The notes under the pieces were generated by a model. The model was given only the letters and a program-made list of their open reading frames with translations, made no database searches and was not told the DNA's origin. Both the position numbers and the translations under genes were made by a program. A stretch of DNA of 64,000 nucleotides from JASGIT01 sp047601665 (GTDB lineage: Bacteria; Pseudomonadota; Gammaproteobacteria; Burkholderiales; Burkholderiaceae_C), in assembly GCA_047601665.1 (NCBI GenBank), contig JASGIT010000001.1, positions 434,001 to 498,000 on the forward strand. Direction: 5' to 3'. Shown here in pieces: positions 41,790 through 51,703 of this stretch (position 1 is its first letter; every line of letters begins with the position of its first letter).

Positions 41790-42722
41790 TTAGAGGGCGC
41801 TGACGAGTTCAGGCACAGCCGTGAACAGGTCCGCCTCCAGCCCGTAGTCGGCCACGCTGAAGATCGGCGCCTCGGGGTCTTTGTTGATCGCCACGATGAC
41901 CTTGGAGTCCTTCATGCCCGCCAGGTGCTGGATGGCCCCCGAGATGCCCGCCGCGATGTACAGCTGCGGCGCCACGATCTTGCCGGTCTGGCCCACTTGC
42001 AGGTCGTTGGGGGCGTAGCCCGCGTCCACTGCCGCGCGGCTGGCGCCGATGGCCGCGCCCAGTTTGTCGGCCAGCGGGGTCATGACTTCCTGGAATTTCT
42101 CGCTGCTGCCCAGCGCCCGGCCGCCCGACACGATGATTTTGGCGGCGGTGAGTTCGGGGCGGTCGCTCTTGCTGACTTCGCGGCCCACGAAGCTGCTTTT
42201 GCCGCTGTCGGCGGCGGCGGCCGTGGTTTCGACGGCTGCGGAGCCTCCCGTGGCGGCGGCGGCGTCGAAGCCGGTGGTGCGCACGGTGATGACTTTGGTG
42301 GCGTCACTGCTTTGCACGGTGGCGATGGCGTTGCCGGCGTAGATGGGGCGCTCGAAGGTGTCGGCGCTGACGACTTTGGTGATGTCGCTGATTTGCGCCA
42401 CGTCGAGTTTGGCGGCTACGCGCGGGGCGGTGTTTTTGCCGCTGGCGGTGGAGGGGAAGAGGATGTGGCTGTAGTTGCCGGCGATGGCGAGGACCTGGGC
42501 GGCGAGGTTTTCGGCCAGGCCGTCCTTGAGGCTGGCGCCGTCGGCGTGGATGACTTTGGCGACGCCGGCGATTTGCGCGGCGGCCTGGGCGGCGGCGCCC
42601 GCGTTTTCGCCGGCAACGAGGATGTGCACGTCGCCGCCGCAGGCCAGAGCCGCGGTGACGGTGTTGAGGGTGGCGGCCTTGATGGAGGCGTTGTCGTGTT
42701 CAGCAATAACGAGTACCGACAT
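41790..42722 (-). CDS. etfA: Electron transfer flavoprotein subunit alpha
   Basis: A 310-aa FAD-binding alpha subunit that, with EtfB, carries electrons from acyl-CoA and related dehydrogenases to the quinone pool. The C-terminal FAD domain is clear: SGGRALGSSEKFQ, GASRAAVDAGYAP, QVGQTGKIVAPQLYIAAG, SGAIQHLAGM and VAINKDPEAPIFSVADYG. The N-terminal domain starts MSVLVIAEHDN. Its start abuts the etfB stop with no spacer, and a strong terminator follows. Confidence 0.97.
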   Translation of the reverse strand: MSVLVIAEHDNASIKAATLNTVTAALACGGDVHILVAGENAGAAAQAAAQIAGVAKVIHADGASLKDGLAENLAAQVLAIAGNYSHILFPSTASGKNTAPRVAAKLDVAQISDITKVVSADTFERPIYAGNAIATVQSSDATKVITVRTTGFDAAAATGGSAAVETTAAAADSGKSSFVGREVSKSDRPELTAAKIIVSGGRALGSSEKFQEVMTPLADKLGAAIGASRAAVDAGYAPNDLQVGQTGKIVAPQLYIAAGISGAIQHLAGMKDSKVIVAINKDPEAPIFSVADYGLEADLFTAVPELVSAL

Positions 42723-43472
42723 TTAGATCACCTTCGCTTCGTTCTTGAGTTTGTCGACCAGGGTGGCGACGTCGGGCACTTTGATGCCGGCGCCGCGTTT
42801 GGGGGGTTCGCTCACTTTGACGGTCTTGAGGCGCGGGGCGACGTCGACGCCGAGGTCGGCGGGCTTGACGGTGTCCAGCGGCTTTTTCTTGGCCTTCATG
42901 ATGTTGGGCAGGGTGACGTAGCGCGGTTCGTTCAGGCGCAGGTCGGCGGTGACGACGGCGGGCAGGGCCACGCTGAGGGTTTCGAGGCCGCTGTCGACTT
43001 CGCGGGTGACGGTGGCTTTGCCGTCGGCGACTTCGACTTTGCTGGCGAAGGTGGCCTGGGGCAGGTCGGTGAGGGCGGCGAGCATCTGGCCGACCTGGTT
43101 GTCGTCGTTGTCGATGGCTTGTTTGCCCAGGACGATGAGGCCGGGCTGTTCTTTGTCGACCAGGGCCTTGAGCAGTTTGGCCACGGCCAGGGGCTGCAGT
43201 TCGGCGTCGGATTCGACCAGGATGCCCCGGTCGGCGCCGATGGCCATGGCGGTGCGCAGGGTTTCCTGGCATTTGGCGTCGCCGCACGAGACGGCGATGA
43301 CTTCCGTCGCCACGCCTTTTTCTTTCAGGCGCACGGCCTCTTCGACGGCGATTTCGTCAAAGGGGTTCATGCTCATCTTCACGTTGGCGATGTCCACGCC
43401 CGTGCCGTCGCTCTTGACGCGCACTTTGATGTCTTTATCGACGACCCGCTTTACGGGAACCAAGACCTTCAT
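42723..43472 (-). CDS. etfB: Electron transfer flavoprotein subunit beta
   Basis: A 249-aa AMP-binding beta subunit with MKVLVPVKRVVDKDIKVRV, KMSMNPFDEIAVEEAVRLKE and GKQAIDNDDNQVGQMLAAL, the standard ETF-beta signature segments. It is first in a two-gene operon with etfA. Upstream on the minus strand lie a TATAAT box at 43576-43571 and a 7-bp inverted repeat at 43529-43546 described separately. A GGAG ribosome site precedes the ATG. Confidence 0.97.
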   Translation of the reverse strand: MKVLVPVKRVVDKDIKVRVKSDGTGVDIANVKMSMNPFDEIAVEEAVRLKEKGVATEVIAVSCGDAKCQETLRTAMAIGADRGILVESDAELQPLAVAKLLKALVDKEQPGLIVLGKQAIDNDDNQVGQMLAALTDLPQATFASKVEVADGKATVTREVDSGLETLSVALPAVVTADLRLNEPRYVTLPNIMKAKKKPLDTVKPADLGVDVAPRLKTVKVSEPPKRGAGIKVPDVATLVDKLKNEAKVI

Positions 43473-43520
43473 TGCTGCGACTCCTGGAGTTGATTGATTG
43501 GCTGAAAGAATCCGGCGAGC

Positions 43521-43576
43521 ATTCTAGGTTTGTGCAAACGCACAAAAAAGAACGATCGTGCTTTTTGCGAATTATA
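43521..43576 (-). promoter_or_regulatory. etfBA promoter region with inverted-repeat operator candidate
   Basis: TTTGTGC (43529-43535) and GCACAAA (43540-43546) form an inverted repeat with an AAAC spacer. Immediately downstream on the minus strand is TAGAAT (43526-43521), a possible -10, and upstream is a perfect TATAAT (43576-43571). No good -35 accompanies either box. The palindrome would overlap the promoter, which suits a repressor, but its binding protein is unknown. Confidence 0.4.
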
Positions 43577-43590
43577 AGTGAGCGTAAGCG

Positions 43591-44901
43591 CTACGCAGGC
43601 AATTTGTTGTCGCCTACGGGCACGTCGGCAGCCTGCACGTGCACCACGCGCTGCGGGAAGGGAATGTCGATGCCGTGCGCGCGCAGCGCGCTCAGGATGG
43701 CGAGGTTGATCTGCGAGCGCAGGCCCAGCGTGCCGTTTTCGGGGTCGTCGATCCAGAAGCCGACGGTGAACTCCAGCCCGTCCGCCCCAAAAGCCGAAAG
43801 CGCCACGCTGGGAGCCGGGTCGCGCAGCACGCGGGGGCTGGCAAGCGCTGCCTCGCCCAGCAGCCGCATGACCAGGTCCACGTCGCTGTCGTAGCCCACG
43901 CTGACCACGCTGGACTGCCACACGCGCCGGTCGGCCAGCGAGAGGTTCTCCACCCGCTGGGTGATGAGCATCTCGTTCGGCACGATGGATTCGCGCCCCC
44001 CGCCCGAGCGGATGACGGTGTAGCGTGTGGTGATGTCGGAGATGCGGCCTTCGAAGCCGTCTACGCGCACGTTGTCGCCGATGCGCACGCTGCGCTCGGT
44101 CAGGATGACGAAGCCGCTGACGTAATTGGACGCGAGTTTTTGCAGACCAAAGCCGATGCCCACGCCCACCGCGCCGCCCAGCACGGACAGCGCCGTGAGG
44201 TCGATGCCCACGGCGGACAGCGCCGTGATGAGGCCCAGGAACAGCAGCAGCGCCCGCGTGGCGTTGGCCAGCGCCTTGCGCAGCGACAGGATGCTGCCCG
44301 TGGCCGAGCGCAGCAGGCGCTCCTCGATGGCGGCCGAGATCCACAGCGCCACGATAAGCACGCCCACCGCCGTCACCGTGCCTTCGAGCAGGGTGCGCAC
44401 CGACATGGTGGCGTTGCCCATCTTCCAGGTGATGTCGTCCAGGTCGCGCAGCAGCACCGGCAGCAGGCCCGTGACCCACAGCACCATGCAGCCCCAGGCC
44501 AGCCACGAGATGGTGTGCTCGATGGGCCGCACCCAGGGCGCGTTGGGGAAGGCCGCCTGCAGCACCTTGGCGCCCGTGCGCACCACCACGAGCGAGATCA
44601 GCACCGGAATCGCCACCTTGAATGCCGCGATCGGCAGCCAGTGCAGCAGCGCGTCGCGCGCGATGTAGCCCAGGCCCAGCAGGATGACGGGGAACAGCAC
44701 GCCGTCGAGCACGCGCTCGCCGAACAGGATGGTGCGCTTGGTGTGCAGCCCCAGGGCGCGGCGCAATGCAGAGACGATGAGCCACGCGACCACGGCGCAC
44801 ACGGCCAGCGCGCCAAGTTCGATGAGCACCGTGGGGTGGGTGAGGGAATCGAACCACGCGCCCACGTCGTCGAACATGGGCCTTTCCATCGCTCCCGCCA
44901 T
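43591..44901 (-). CDS. MscS-family mechanosensitive channel
   Basis: A 436-aa inner-membrane channel with about five N-terminal helices, then the MscS pore helix and beta domain: LTALSVLGGAVGVGIGFGLQ (Gly/Ala-rich TM3), KLASNYVSGFVILTERSVRIGDNV, GRISDITTRYTVIRS and VPNEMLITQRVENLS. It likely releases solutes under hypo-osmotic stress. The upstream hydratase stop directly precedes this ATG (TGAATG), so it is coupled in an HDAC-ECH-MscS operon. M1, M5 and M9 are all possible starts; the third has the best ribosome site (AAAGG). Confidence 0.93.
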   Translation of the reverse strand: MAGAMERPMFDDVGAWFDSLTHPTVLIELGALAVCAVVAWLIVSALRRALGLHTKRTILFGERVLDGVLFPVILLGLGYIARDALLHWLPIAAFKVAIPVLISLVVVRTGAKVLQAAFPNAPWVRPIEHTISWLAWGCMVLWVTGLLPVLLRDLDDITWKMGNATMSVRTLLEGTVTAVGVLIVALWISAAIEERLLRSATGSILSLRKALANATRALLLFLGLITALSAVGIDLTALSVLGGAVGVGIGFGLQKLASNYVSGFVILTERSVRIGDNVRVDGFEGRISDITTRYTVIRSGGGRESIVPNEMLITQRVENLSLADRRVWQSSVVSVGYDSDVDLVMRLLGEAALASPRVLRDPAPSVALSAFGADGLEFTVGFWIDDPENGTLGLRSQINLAILSALRAHGIDIPFPQRVVHVQAADVPVGDNKLPA

Positions 44902-45681
44902 TCAGCCGGCCCTCCACGCGGGTTGGCGCTTTTCGGCGAAGGCGCGCGCGCCCTCCTGCGCGGCCTCATGCACCATGTTCACGGCCATGGCCTGGCCCGC
45001 CAACTGGTAAGCGGCGGCCACGCCCAGTTCGCGCTGCTGGTAGACCACGGACTTGCCCAGGGCGACGGCGGCGCGGGGTTTGTCGAGGATGGATTGCAGC
45101 AGGCGCTCGACCTCGGCGTCCAGGCCGACGGCAGGCGCCACGCGGTTGACCAGCCCTTGCGCCTGCGCGGTGCGGGCGTCGATGAAGTCGCCCGTCAGCA
45201 GCATTTCCATCGCCTGCTTGAGCGGCATGTTGCGCACCAGCGGCACGCTGGGCGTGGCGCAGAACAGGCCATAGTGGATGCCGCTGGTGGCAAAGCTGGC
45301 GGCCTCGCTGGCCACGGCCAGATCGCACTGCGCCACCAGTTGGCAGCCGGCAGCGGCGGCCATGCCGTGCACGCGCGCGATCACGGGCACGGGCAGTTGC
45401 TGGATGGCGAGCATCACGCGGCTGCACTGCGCGAACAGCTTCTGGTAATAGGCCAGGTCGGGGTGCGCGGCCATGTCCTTGAGGTTGTGGCCCGCGCAGA
45501 AGGCTTTGCCCTGGCCCGCGAGCACCACGGCGCGGGCAGATTCGTCCTGCGCCACCGCGTCCAGGGCCGCTTGCAGCGCGGCCAGCATGTCTTCGCCCAG
45601 GGCGTTGAAGCGGGCGGGGTCGTTGAGGGTGAGGGTGACCACGCCGCGCGGGTCGTGGTGAATCAAAAGCACATCAGTCAT
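44902..45681 (-). CDS. Enoyl-CoA hydratase/isomerase family protein
   Basis: A 259-aa crotonase-fold protein. The start is MTDVLLIHHDP at 45681, overlapping the HDAC-like stop by four bases; the longer open frame that continues to 46599 is an artefact. Oxyanion-hole segments are GKAFCAGHNLKDM and HGMAAAAGCQLVAQCDLA; the position of the usual first catalytic Glu is occupied by Ala in GCQLVAQ-type context and the second acidic position lies near TSGIHYGLF, so hydratase activity is uncertain and another crotonase reaction is possible. Member of the HDAC-ECH-MscS operon. Confidence 0.9.
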   Translation of the reverse strand: MTDVLLIHHDPRGVVTLTLNDPARFNALGEDMLAALQAALDAVAQDESARAVVLAGQGKAFCAGHNLKDMAAHPDLAYYQKLFAQCSRVMLAIQQLPVPVIARVHGMAAAAGCQLVAQCDLAVASEAASFATSGIHYGLFCATPSVPLVRNMPLKQAMEMLLTGDFIDARTAQAQGLVNRVAPAVGLDAEVERLLQSILDKPRAAVALGKSVVYQQRELGVAAAYQLAGQAMAVNMVHEAAQEGARAFAEKRQPAWRAG

Positions 45682-46631
45682 AGGTCGGCAAGTACGCGCA
45701 CATGCGCTTCCACGCTGCGCGCCAGGGCTCCCATCGCATAGCCCCCTTCGAGGCAGGAGACGATGCGCCCCCGGGCAAAGCGCCGGGCAATGTCCTTCAC
45801 GCGCAGGGTGATCCAGGCGTAGTCCTGCTCGGTCATGCCAAGGCGGCCCATGTCGTCCTCGCGGTGGGCGTCGAAGCCCGCGCTCACCAGGATCAGCTCG
45901 GGCCGGAAGGCTTCCAGGCGCGGCAGCCACGTCATGTCGATGATCTCGCGGATCTCCATGCCCCGCGTGTAGGCCGGCACCGGCACATTGCACATGTTGG
46001 CCGCCGGGTTCTTGTCGCCGCTGAAGGGGTAGAACGGGTGCTGGAAGATGCCGCACATGAGCACGCGCTCGTCGCCCGCGAGGATGTCCTCGGTGCCGTT
46101 GCCGTGGTGCACGTCGAAGTCCACCACCGCCACGCGCTTCAGGCCGTGGCGCTCCAGCGCGTAGCGGGCGGCGATGGCCACGTTGTTGAAGAAGCAAAAG
46201 CCCATGGCCTGGCTGCGCATGGCGTGGTGGCCCGGCGGGCGCACGCAGCAGAAGGCGTTTTCCAGTTCGCCGGCCATCACCGCGTCCACCGCCGCCAGCG
46301 CCGCGCCGGCGGCGCGCAGGGCGGCGTTCCAGGTGTGGGCGTTGATGGAGGTGTCGGGGTCCAGCTGCAGGTGTTGCGGGCCGCCCGCCAGTTGCTCTTC
46401 CACCAGCCGGTCGGTCAGCCCGCGCAGGGCGGCCACGTGCATCCGGTCGTGCGCCAACTCCACGTCGGCCAGCGCAGCCTCGGGCGCTTCGCGCCGGTCG
46501 AGCAGGTCGCGCAGGCCCATCATGAGCAGGTGGTCTTCTATGGCGTCCAGCCGTGCGGGGCATTCGGGGTGGCCCGGGCCCATTTCGTGTTTCCAGCAAT
46601 CTTCATGGGTGTAATAGCCCGTCGCGCCCAC
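45678..46631 (-). CDS. Histone-deacetylase-superfamily (class II-like) deacetylase
   Basis: A Zn-dependent amidohydrolase of about 317 aa, related to bacterial acetylpolyamine/HDAC-like enzymes. Motifs: MGPGHPECPARL, VRPPGHHAM (the His pair), DFDVHHGNGTED (Zn ligands Asp and His) and SAGFDAHREDDMG (third Zn ligand Asp). The annotated-looking ATG at 46685 would overlap the divergent MoxR gene; GTG at 46631, preceded by AGGGGA, gives the family-typical start (reading GATGYYTHEDC after the initiator). It leads the operon with the hydratase and channel genes. The substrate is unknown. Confidence 0.9.
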   Translation of the reverse strand: MGATGYYTHEDCWKHEMGPGHPECPARLDAIEDHLLMMGLRDLLDRREAPEAALADVELAHDRMHVAALRGLTDRLVEEQLAGGPQHLQLDPDTSINAHTWNAALRAAGAALAAVDAVMAGELENAFCCVRPPGHHAMRSQAMGFCFFNNVAIAARYALERHGLKRVAVVDFDVHHGNGTEDILAGDERVLMCGIFQHPFYPFSGDKNPAANMCNVPVPAYTRGMEIREIIDMTWLPRLEAFRPELILVSAGFDAHREDDMGRLGMTEQDYAWITLRVKDIARRFARGRIVSCLEGGYAMGALARSVEAHVRVLADL

Positions 46632-46661
46632 TGTGTTTGTCCCCTGATATAACGCTGCGCC

Positions 46662-47578
<917 letters not shown>

Positions 47579-47582
<4 letters not shown>

Positions 47583-48559
47583 ACCCGATTCGCGCAAGGT
47601 GGCGCGCCTGGTGGCAGGCGCGCCTGCAGCCCACCGACACCCTCACGCTCACCCAGGGCAACTGCTACATCCTGCCCACGCGCGCGGGGTGGATGCTGGC
47701 GCTCACGCTGCTGGTGCTGCTGGTGGCGTCGATCAACTTCCAGCTCAACCTGGGCTACCTGCTCACCTTCCTGCTGGCGGGCAGCGCGGCGGCGGGCATG
47801 TGGGTGGGGCACTCCACGCTGCGCGGCACGCAATTGCGCCTGCACCCGCCCGAGCCGCCGTTCGCGGGCCAGCGCGCGCCGCTGGCCGTGGAATTGACCA
47901 ACCCGCGCCGCACGCCACGCCATGGGCTGGCCGTCGCCGCCTACGAGCCCCAGCCCCGGACAGGCATGGACTGGGCCTGGACCGACGTGCCCGCCGAGGG
48001 CAGCGCCACCGTGCACATCGCCTTCCACCCCGCGCGGCGCGGCCTGCACCCGGTGCCCATGCTGACGGCGCAAACGCTTTTCCCCCTGGGCGCGTTCCGC
48101 GTCTGGACGTACTGGCAGCCCGCCAGCCGCGTGCTGGTCTACCCCGCGCCCGAAACGCCCTGCCCGCCCCTGCCCCCGGGCGAGCCGCGCGCGGGCGGCC
48201 CGGCCGCCGCGCGCGCGGCCAGCAGCAGCGGCGAATTCGAAGGCGTGCGCGCCTACCGGCGCGGCGACCCGCTCAAGCTGGTGGTGTGGAAGAAGGCCGC
48301 GCAGTCCTTCGCAGCGGGGTCGCACGACCTCGTCAGCCGCGACGTGCAGCAGGCCCAGCGGCACGAACTGTGGCTGGACGTGGCCCGCTGCGGCCTGCAC
48401 GACCCCGAGGCGCGCATCGCCCGCGCCGCCGCCTGGGTGCTGCAGGCCGACCGCCTGGGCCTGGCCTGGGGCCTGCGCCTGCCCGGCGGCGCGGAGATTG
48501 CGCCCGATGCGGGGGCGCAGCACAAGCGGCGCTGCCTGGAGGCGCTGGCGCTATGTTGA
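47579..48559 (+). CDS. DUF58-domain membrane protein
   Basis: A 326-aa protein with a GTG start overlapping the MoxR stop (GTGA). Two adjacent membrane helices (about residues 37-80, LALTLLVLLVASINF and GYLLTFLLAG) are followed by a beta-rich region and the DUF58 motif: EFEGVRAYRRGDPLKLVVWKK (start of the vWA-like part, GVRxYxxGD..). DUF58 proteins are standard partners of MoxR ATPases; their function is not firmly known. The C-terminus is followed at once by a dispersed repeat. Confidence 0.93.
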
Positions 48560-48561
48560 GA

Positions 48562-48618
48562 CTCTTTTTGGCCTCCAGCGCTTATGCAGCAAGCGCTGGC
48601 AGCTATCAATACAGAAGC
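48562..48618. repeat. Dispersed palindromic repeat, copy 3
   Basis: The sequence TTTTTGGCCTCCAGCGCTT, then AAGCGCTGGCAGCTATCAA, with CCAGCGCTT and AAGCGCTGG as 9-bp inverted arms around a short loop. It fills the space between the DUF58 gene and the transglutaminase gene of one operon, so it would be transcribed as a hairpin inside the mRNA. Confidence 0.8.
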
Positions 48619-48620
48619 GC

Positions 48621-50603
48621 ATGATGCCCACCCTGCCCCGCGACACCCGCGACACGCTGTTCCTGCTGGGCACCGTGGCGTGGACGATCGCGCCGCTCGC
48701 GCTCGCGGGCCACGTGCCGCCGTGGGCCAGCGCCTTCGCCGCCCTGCTGCTGCTGTGGCGCGGCCTGCTCGCGTGGCGCAGCCAGCCGCTGCCCGGCCGC
48801 TGGGTGCTGGGGGCCTTGCTGCTGCTGGCCGTGGCGGGCACGCTGGCCACGCACCGCACCATCGTGGGCCGCGACGCGGGCGTGACGCTGGTGGTGCTGC
48901 TGCTCGCGCTCAAGACGCTGGAGCTGCGCGCGCGGCGCGACGCCATGGCGATCTTCTTCCTGGGCTTTTTCACGCTGCTGGCCAACTTCTTCTTCTCGCA
49001 GTCGTTGCCCGTGGCGGGGGCCATGCTGGTGGCGCTGCTGCTATTGCTCACCGCGCTGGTCAACGCGCACCTGCCCGTGGGCCGCCCGCCGCTCCTGCAA
49101 TCGCTGCGCACGGCGGGGCAACTGGCGCTGTGGGGCGCGCCGTTGATGGCGGTGCTGTTCGTGCTGTTCCCGCGCATCGCGCCGCTGTGGGGCGTGCCGG
49201 GCAACGACGCGGCGGGGCGCAGCGGCCTCTCGGGCGAAATGCGCGTGGGCGACATGGCCACGCTGGCGCTGGACGACAGCGTGGCGCTGCGCGTGCGCTT
49301 CCTGACGCCGGACGGCGCGCCGCCGCCGCAAAGCCAGCTCTACTTTCGCGGCCCGGTGCTGGATGCGTTCGACGGGCGCGAATGGCTGGCCGCGCGCCGC
49401 GACACGCCCACGCAGCTCGAAGTGGAAGGCAGCCCCATCCGCTACGAAGCCACGCTGGAGCCCCACCAGCGCCGCTGGCTTTTGCTATTGGACGCCGCGC
49501 GCGACGCCCCCACGCTGCCCGAGGGCCTGAGCGCCCGCCCCCTGCCCGGCCTGCAATGGCAGGCCAGCCGCCCCATCACCAGCGTCATGCGCTACCAGGC
49601 GCAGAGCTACCCGCACTTCCGCTACGGCCCGCGCGAATTCACGCCCGCGCTGCAGGCCGACACCGCGCTGCCCCCCGGCTCCAACCCGCGCACCCGCGCC
49701 CTGGCCGCCGAACTGCGCGCGCGCAACGCCGACCCGCAAGCCCTCGTGCAGGCCGCGCTGCAACGCCTGGCGCAAGGCGGCTACAGCTACACGCTGGAGC
49801 CCGGCGTCTACGGCCAGCACACGGCGGATGAGTTCTGGTTCGACAAGAAAGCAGGCTTTTGCGAGCACATCGCCTCCGCCTTCGTGGTGCTGATGCGGGC
49901 GGCGGGGGTGCCGGCGCGCATCGTCACCGGCTACCAGGGCGGCGAGCGCAACCCCGTGGACGGCTACTGGACCGTGCGCCAGAGCGACGCCCACGCCTGG
50001 GCCGAGGTATGGCTGGCGGGCCAGGGCTGGCGGCGCGTGGACCCCACCGGCGCCGTCGCCCCCGGCCGCGTGGGCCAGTTCCAGCGCCTGCTGGCGCCGC
50101 AAGGCGCCTTCGGCAACGCCGTCAGCGCCGTCATCAGCCCCGGCATGGCGCAACGCCTGCGCGACCTGTGGGAGGCGGCGAACAACGGCTGGAACCAGTG
50201 GGTGCTCAACTACACCCAGGGCCGCCAGCTCGACCTGCTGAAGTCCGTCGGCTTCGCGTCGCCCAGTTGGCAAGACCTGGTGCGGCTGATGGCGCTGTGC
50301 GTGGCCGCCGCCGCGCTGGCCGGCGTGCTCTGGATGCTGTGGGAGCGCCGCCGCACCGACCCCTGGCAGCGCCTGCTGGCCGATGCGCGCGCGCGGCTGG
50401 CCCAGGCCGGACTGGAGACCGGGGCGCACCTGCCGCCCCGCGCCCTGGCCCGGCGCGCGCAGGCACAATTCGGCCCCGACGCCGCCCACGCCGCGAGCGC
50501 CTGGCTGCTGCGGCTGGAGCAAGCGCGCTATGCACCCTCGTCTTCCAACACCCTCTCCACCCTGCGCCGCGAACTGCGCACCCTGCGCTGGCCCTTGAAA
50601 TGA
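48621..50603 (+). CDS. TgpA-type transmembrane transglutaminase (DUF3488 + transglutaminase core + DUF4129)
   Basis: A 660-aa protein whose true start is MMPTLPRDTRDTLF at 48621 with an AGAAG ribosome site; the longer frame overlaps the DUF58 gene. Six N-terminal membrane helices (residues about 10-175) form the TgpA_N part. The periplasmic transglutaminase core has the Cys in KAGFCEHIASAFV, the His in SDAHAWAEVW and the Asp in WRRVDPTGAV. A further helix near residue 560 and a C-terminal cytoplasmic DUF4129-like tail follow. It completes the MoxR-DUF58-TgpA cluster. Confidence 0.93.
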   Translation: MMPTLPRDTRDTLFLLGTVAWTIAPLALAGHVPPWASAFAALLLLWRGLLAWRSQPLPGRWVLGALLLLAVAGTLATHRTIVGRDAGVTLVVLLLALKTLELRARRDAMAIFFLGFFTLLANFFFSQSLPVAGAMLVALLLLLTALVNAHLPVGRPPLLQSLRTAGQLALWGAPLMAVLFVLFPRIAPLWGVPGNDAAGRSGLSGEMRVGDMATLALDDSVALRVRFLTPDGAPPPQSQLYFRGPVLDAFDGREWLAARRDTPTQLEVEGSPIRYEATLEPHQRRWLLLLDAARDAPTLPEGLSARPLPGLQWQASRPITSVMRYQAQSYPHFRYGPREFTPALQADTALPPGSNPRTRALAAELRARNADPQALVQAALQRLAQGGYSYTLEPGVYGQHTADEFWFDKKAGFCEHIASAFVVLMRAAGVPARIVTGYQGGERNPVDGYWTVRQSDAHAWAEVWLAGQGWRRVDPTGAVAPGRVGQFQRLLAPQGAFGNAVSAVISPGMAQRLRDLWEAANNGWNQWVLNYTQGRQLDLLKSVGFASPSWQDLVRLMALCVAAAALAGVLWMLWERRRTDPWQRLLADARARLAQAGLETGAHLPPRALARRAQAQFGPDAAHAASAWLLRLEQARYAPSSSNTLSTLRRELRTLRWPLK

Positions 50604-51697
50604 ACCGACGACAGCTCGCCACCGCTCTGCTTTTAATAGCTGCCAGCGCTCAACCTGCCTGGGCTACAGGCCAAAAACACCCTAAAAAACCGGCCACGGC
50701 CAAAAAAGCCCCCAAAGCCCCAAAAACTCCCCTTGGCAACCCCTACGCCACCAGCGCTGCCGCCATGCAGTTCGCTGACGAGGCCGCCGCGCGCCAGGGC
50801 CTGGACGCCGGCTGGGTGCGCGCCGCCGTGGGCGAAGCGCGCTTTCTGCCCCAGGTGCCGCAACTCATGCTGCCGCCGCCCCAGGGCACGGCCAAGAACT
50901 GGCGCGTGTACCGCGGCCGCTTTGTGGAGCCCATCCGCATCCGCGCCGGGGTGCGCTTCTGGCAGGAGCACGCCGCCACGCTGGCCCGCGCCGAGGCGCA
51001 ATACGGCGTGCCCGCCGAAATCATCGTCGGCATCATCGGCGTGGAGACCATCTACGGCCAGCAGATGGGCAGCCTGCGCGTGCTCGATACCCTGGCCACG
51101 CTGGCCTTCGACTTCCCCGCCGCCCACCCCCGCGCCGCCGAGCGGCAGGCGTTCTTCCGCGGCGAGCTGGAGCAGTTCCTGGCCCTGTGCCAGCGCACCG
51201 GCATGGAGCCCGCCGCGCCGCGCGGCAGCTACGCGGGCGCGATGGGCCTGGGCCAGTTCATGCCGTCGAGCTGGGCGCGCTACGCCGTGGACTTCGACGG
51301 CGATGGCCGCATCGACCTGTTCCGCAGCGCCGACGACGCCATCGGCTCCGTCGCCAACTACTTCCAGCAGCACGGCTGGGCCACGGGCCTGCCCACGCAC
51401 TACCCGGTGGCGTTCGACGAAAGCCGCCTGAAGCTGGCCGAGCTGCTGGCCCCCGACATCCGCCCCACGTTCAGCGCCGCGCAGATGGGCGCCCTGGGCG
51501 CGCTGGTGCTGGGCGACGGCGCGCAGTCCCCCGGCCCGCTCGCGCTCATCGAGCTGCAGAACGGCGGCGACGCGCCCAGCTACGTGGCGGGCACGCAGAA
51601 CTTCTACGTGGTCACGCGCTACAACTGGTCGAGCTACTACGCCATGGCCGTCATCGAGCTGGGGCAGGCCGTGGCGGCAGCGCGCGCGCCGGGCTAG
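50600..51697 (+). CDS. mltB: Lytic murein transglycosylase B
   Basis: A 365-aa exported peptidoglycan lyase; its ATG overlaps the transglutaminase stop (ATGA). The signal peptide (ATALLLIAASAQPAWATG) is followed by a Lys/Pro/Ala linker, then the SLT_2 domain: PAEIIVGIIGVETIYGQQMG with the catalytic Glu, YAGAMGLGQFMPSSWARYAVDFDG, IGSVANYFQQHGWATG and a C-terminal RYNWSSYYAMAVIELGQ. There is no lipobox, so the product is likely periplasmic and soluble. Part of the signal peptide is encoded by a fragment of the dispersed repeat family. Confidence 0.95.
   Translation: MNRRQLATALLLIAASAQPAWATGQKHPKKPATAKKAPKAPKTPLGNPYATSAAAMQFADEAAARQGLDAGWVRAAVGEARFLPQVPQLMLPPPQGTAKNWRVYRGRFVEPIRIRAGVRFWQEHAATLARAEAQYGVPAEIIVGIIGVETIYGQQMGSLRVLDTLATLAFDFPAAHPRAAERQAFFRGELEQFLALCQRTGMEPAAPRGSYAGAMGLGQFMPSSWARYAVDFDGDGRIDLFRSADDAIGSVANYFQQHGWATGLPTHYPVAFDESRLKLAELLAPDIRPTFSAAQMGALGALVLGDGAQSPGPLALIELQNGGDAPSYVAGTQNFYVVTRYNWSSYYAMAVIELGQAVAAARAPG
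50631..50650. repeat. Dispersed repeat fragment inside the mltB signal-peptide coding region, copy 4
   Basis: TTTTAATAGCTGCCAGCGCT matches one arm of the dispersed repeat (compare 53582-53600 read in the same orientation). Here it lies in frame and encodes LLLIAASA of the hydrophobic core of the MltB signal peptide. Confidence 0.6.
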
Positions 51698-51703
51698 GGC
51701 CGG

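Noticed and set aside
41652..43493. A 613-codon plus-strand frame opposite etfBA, rich in Gly/Asp/Val
   Set aside because: It is the antisense shadow of the unmistakable etfA and etfB genes and has no recognisable domain.
43639..45741. A 700-codon plus-strand frame rich in His and Gln
   Set aside because: Antisense to the MscS and hydratase genes; composition typical of a GC-rich shadow frame.
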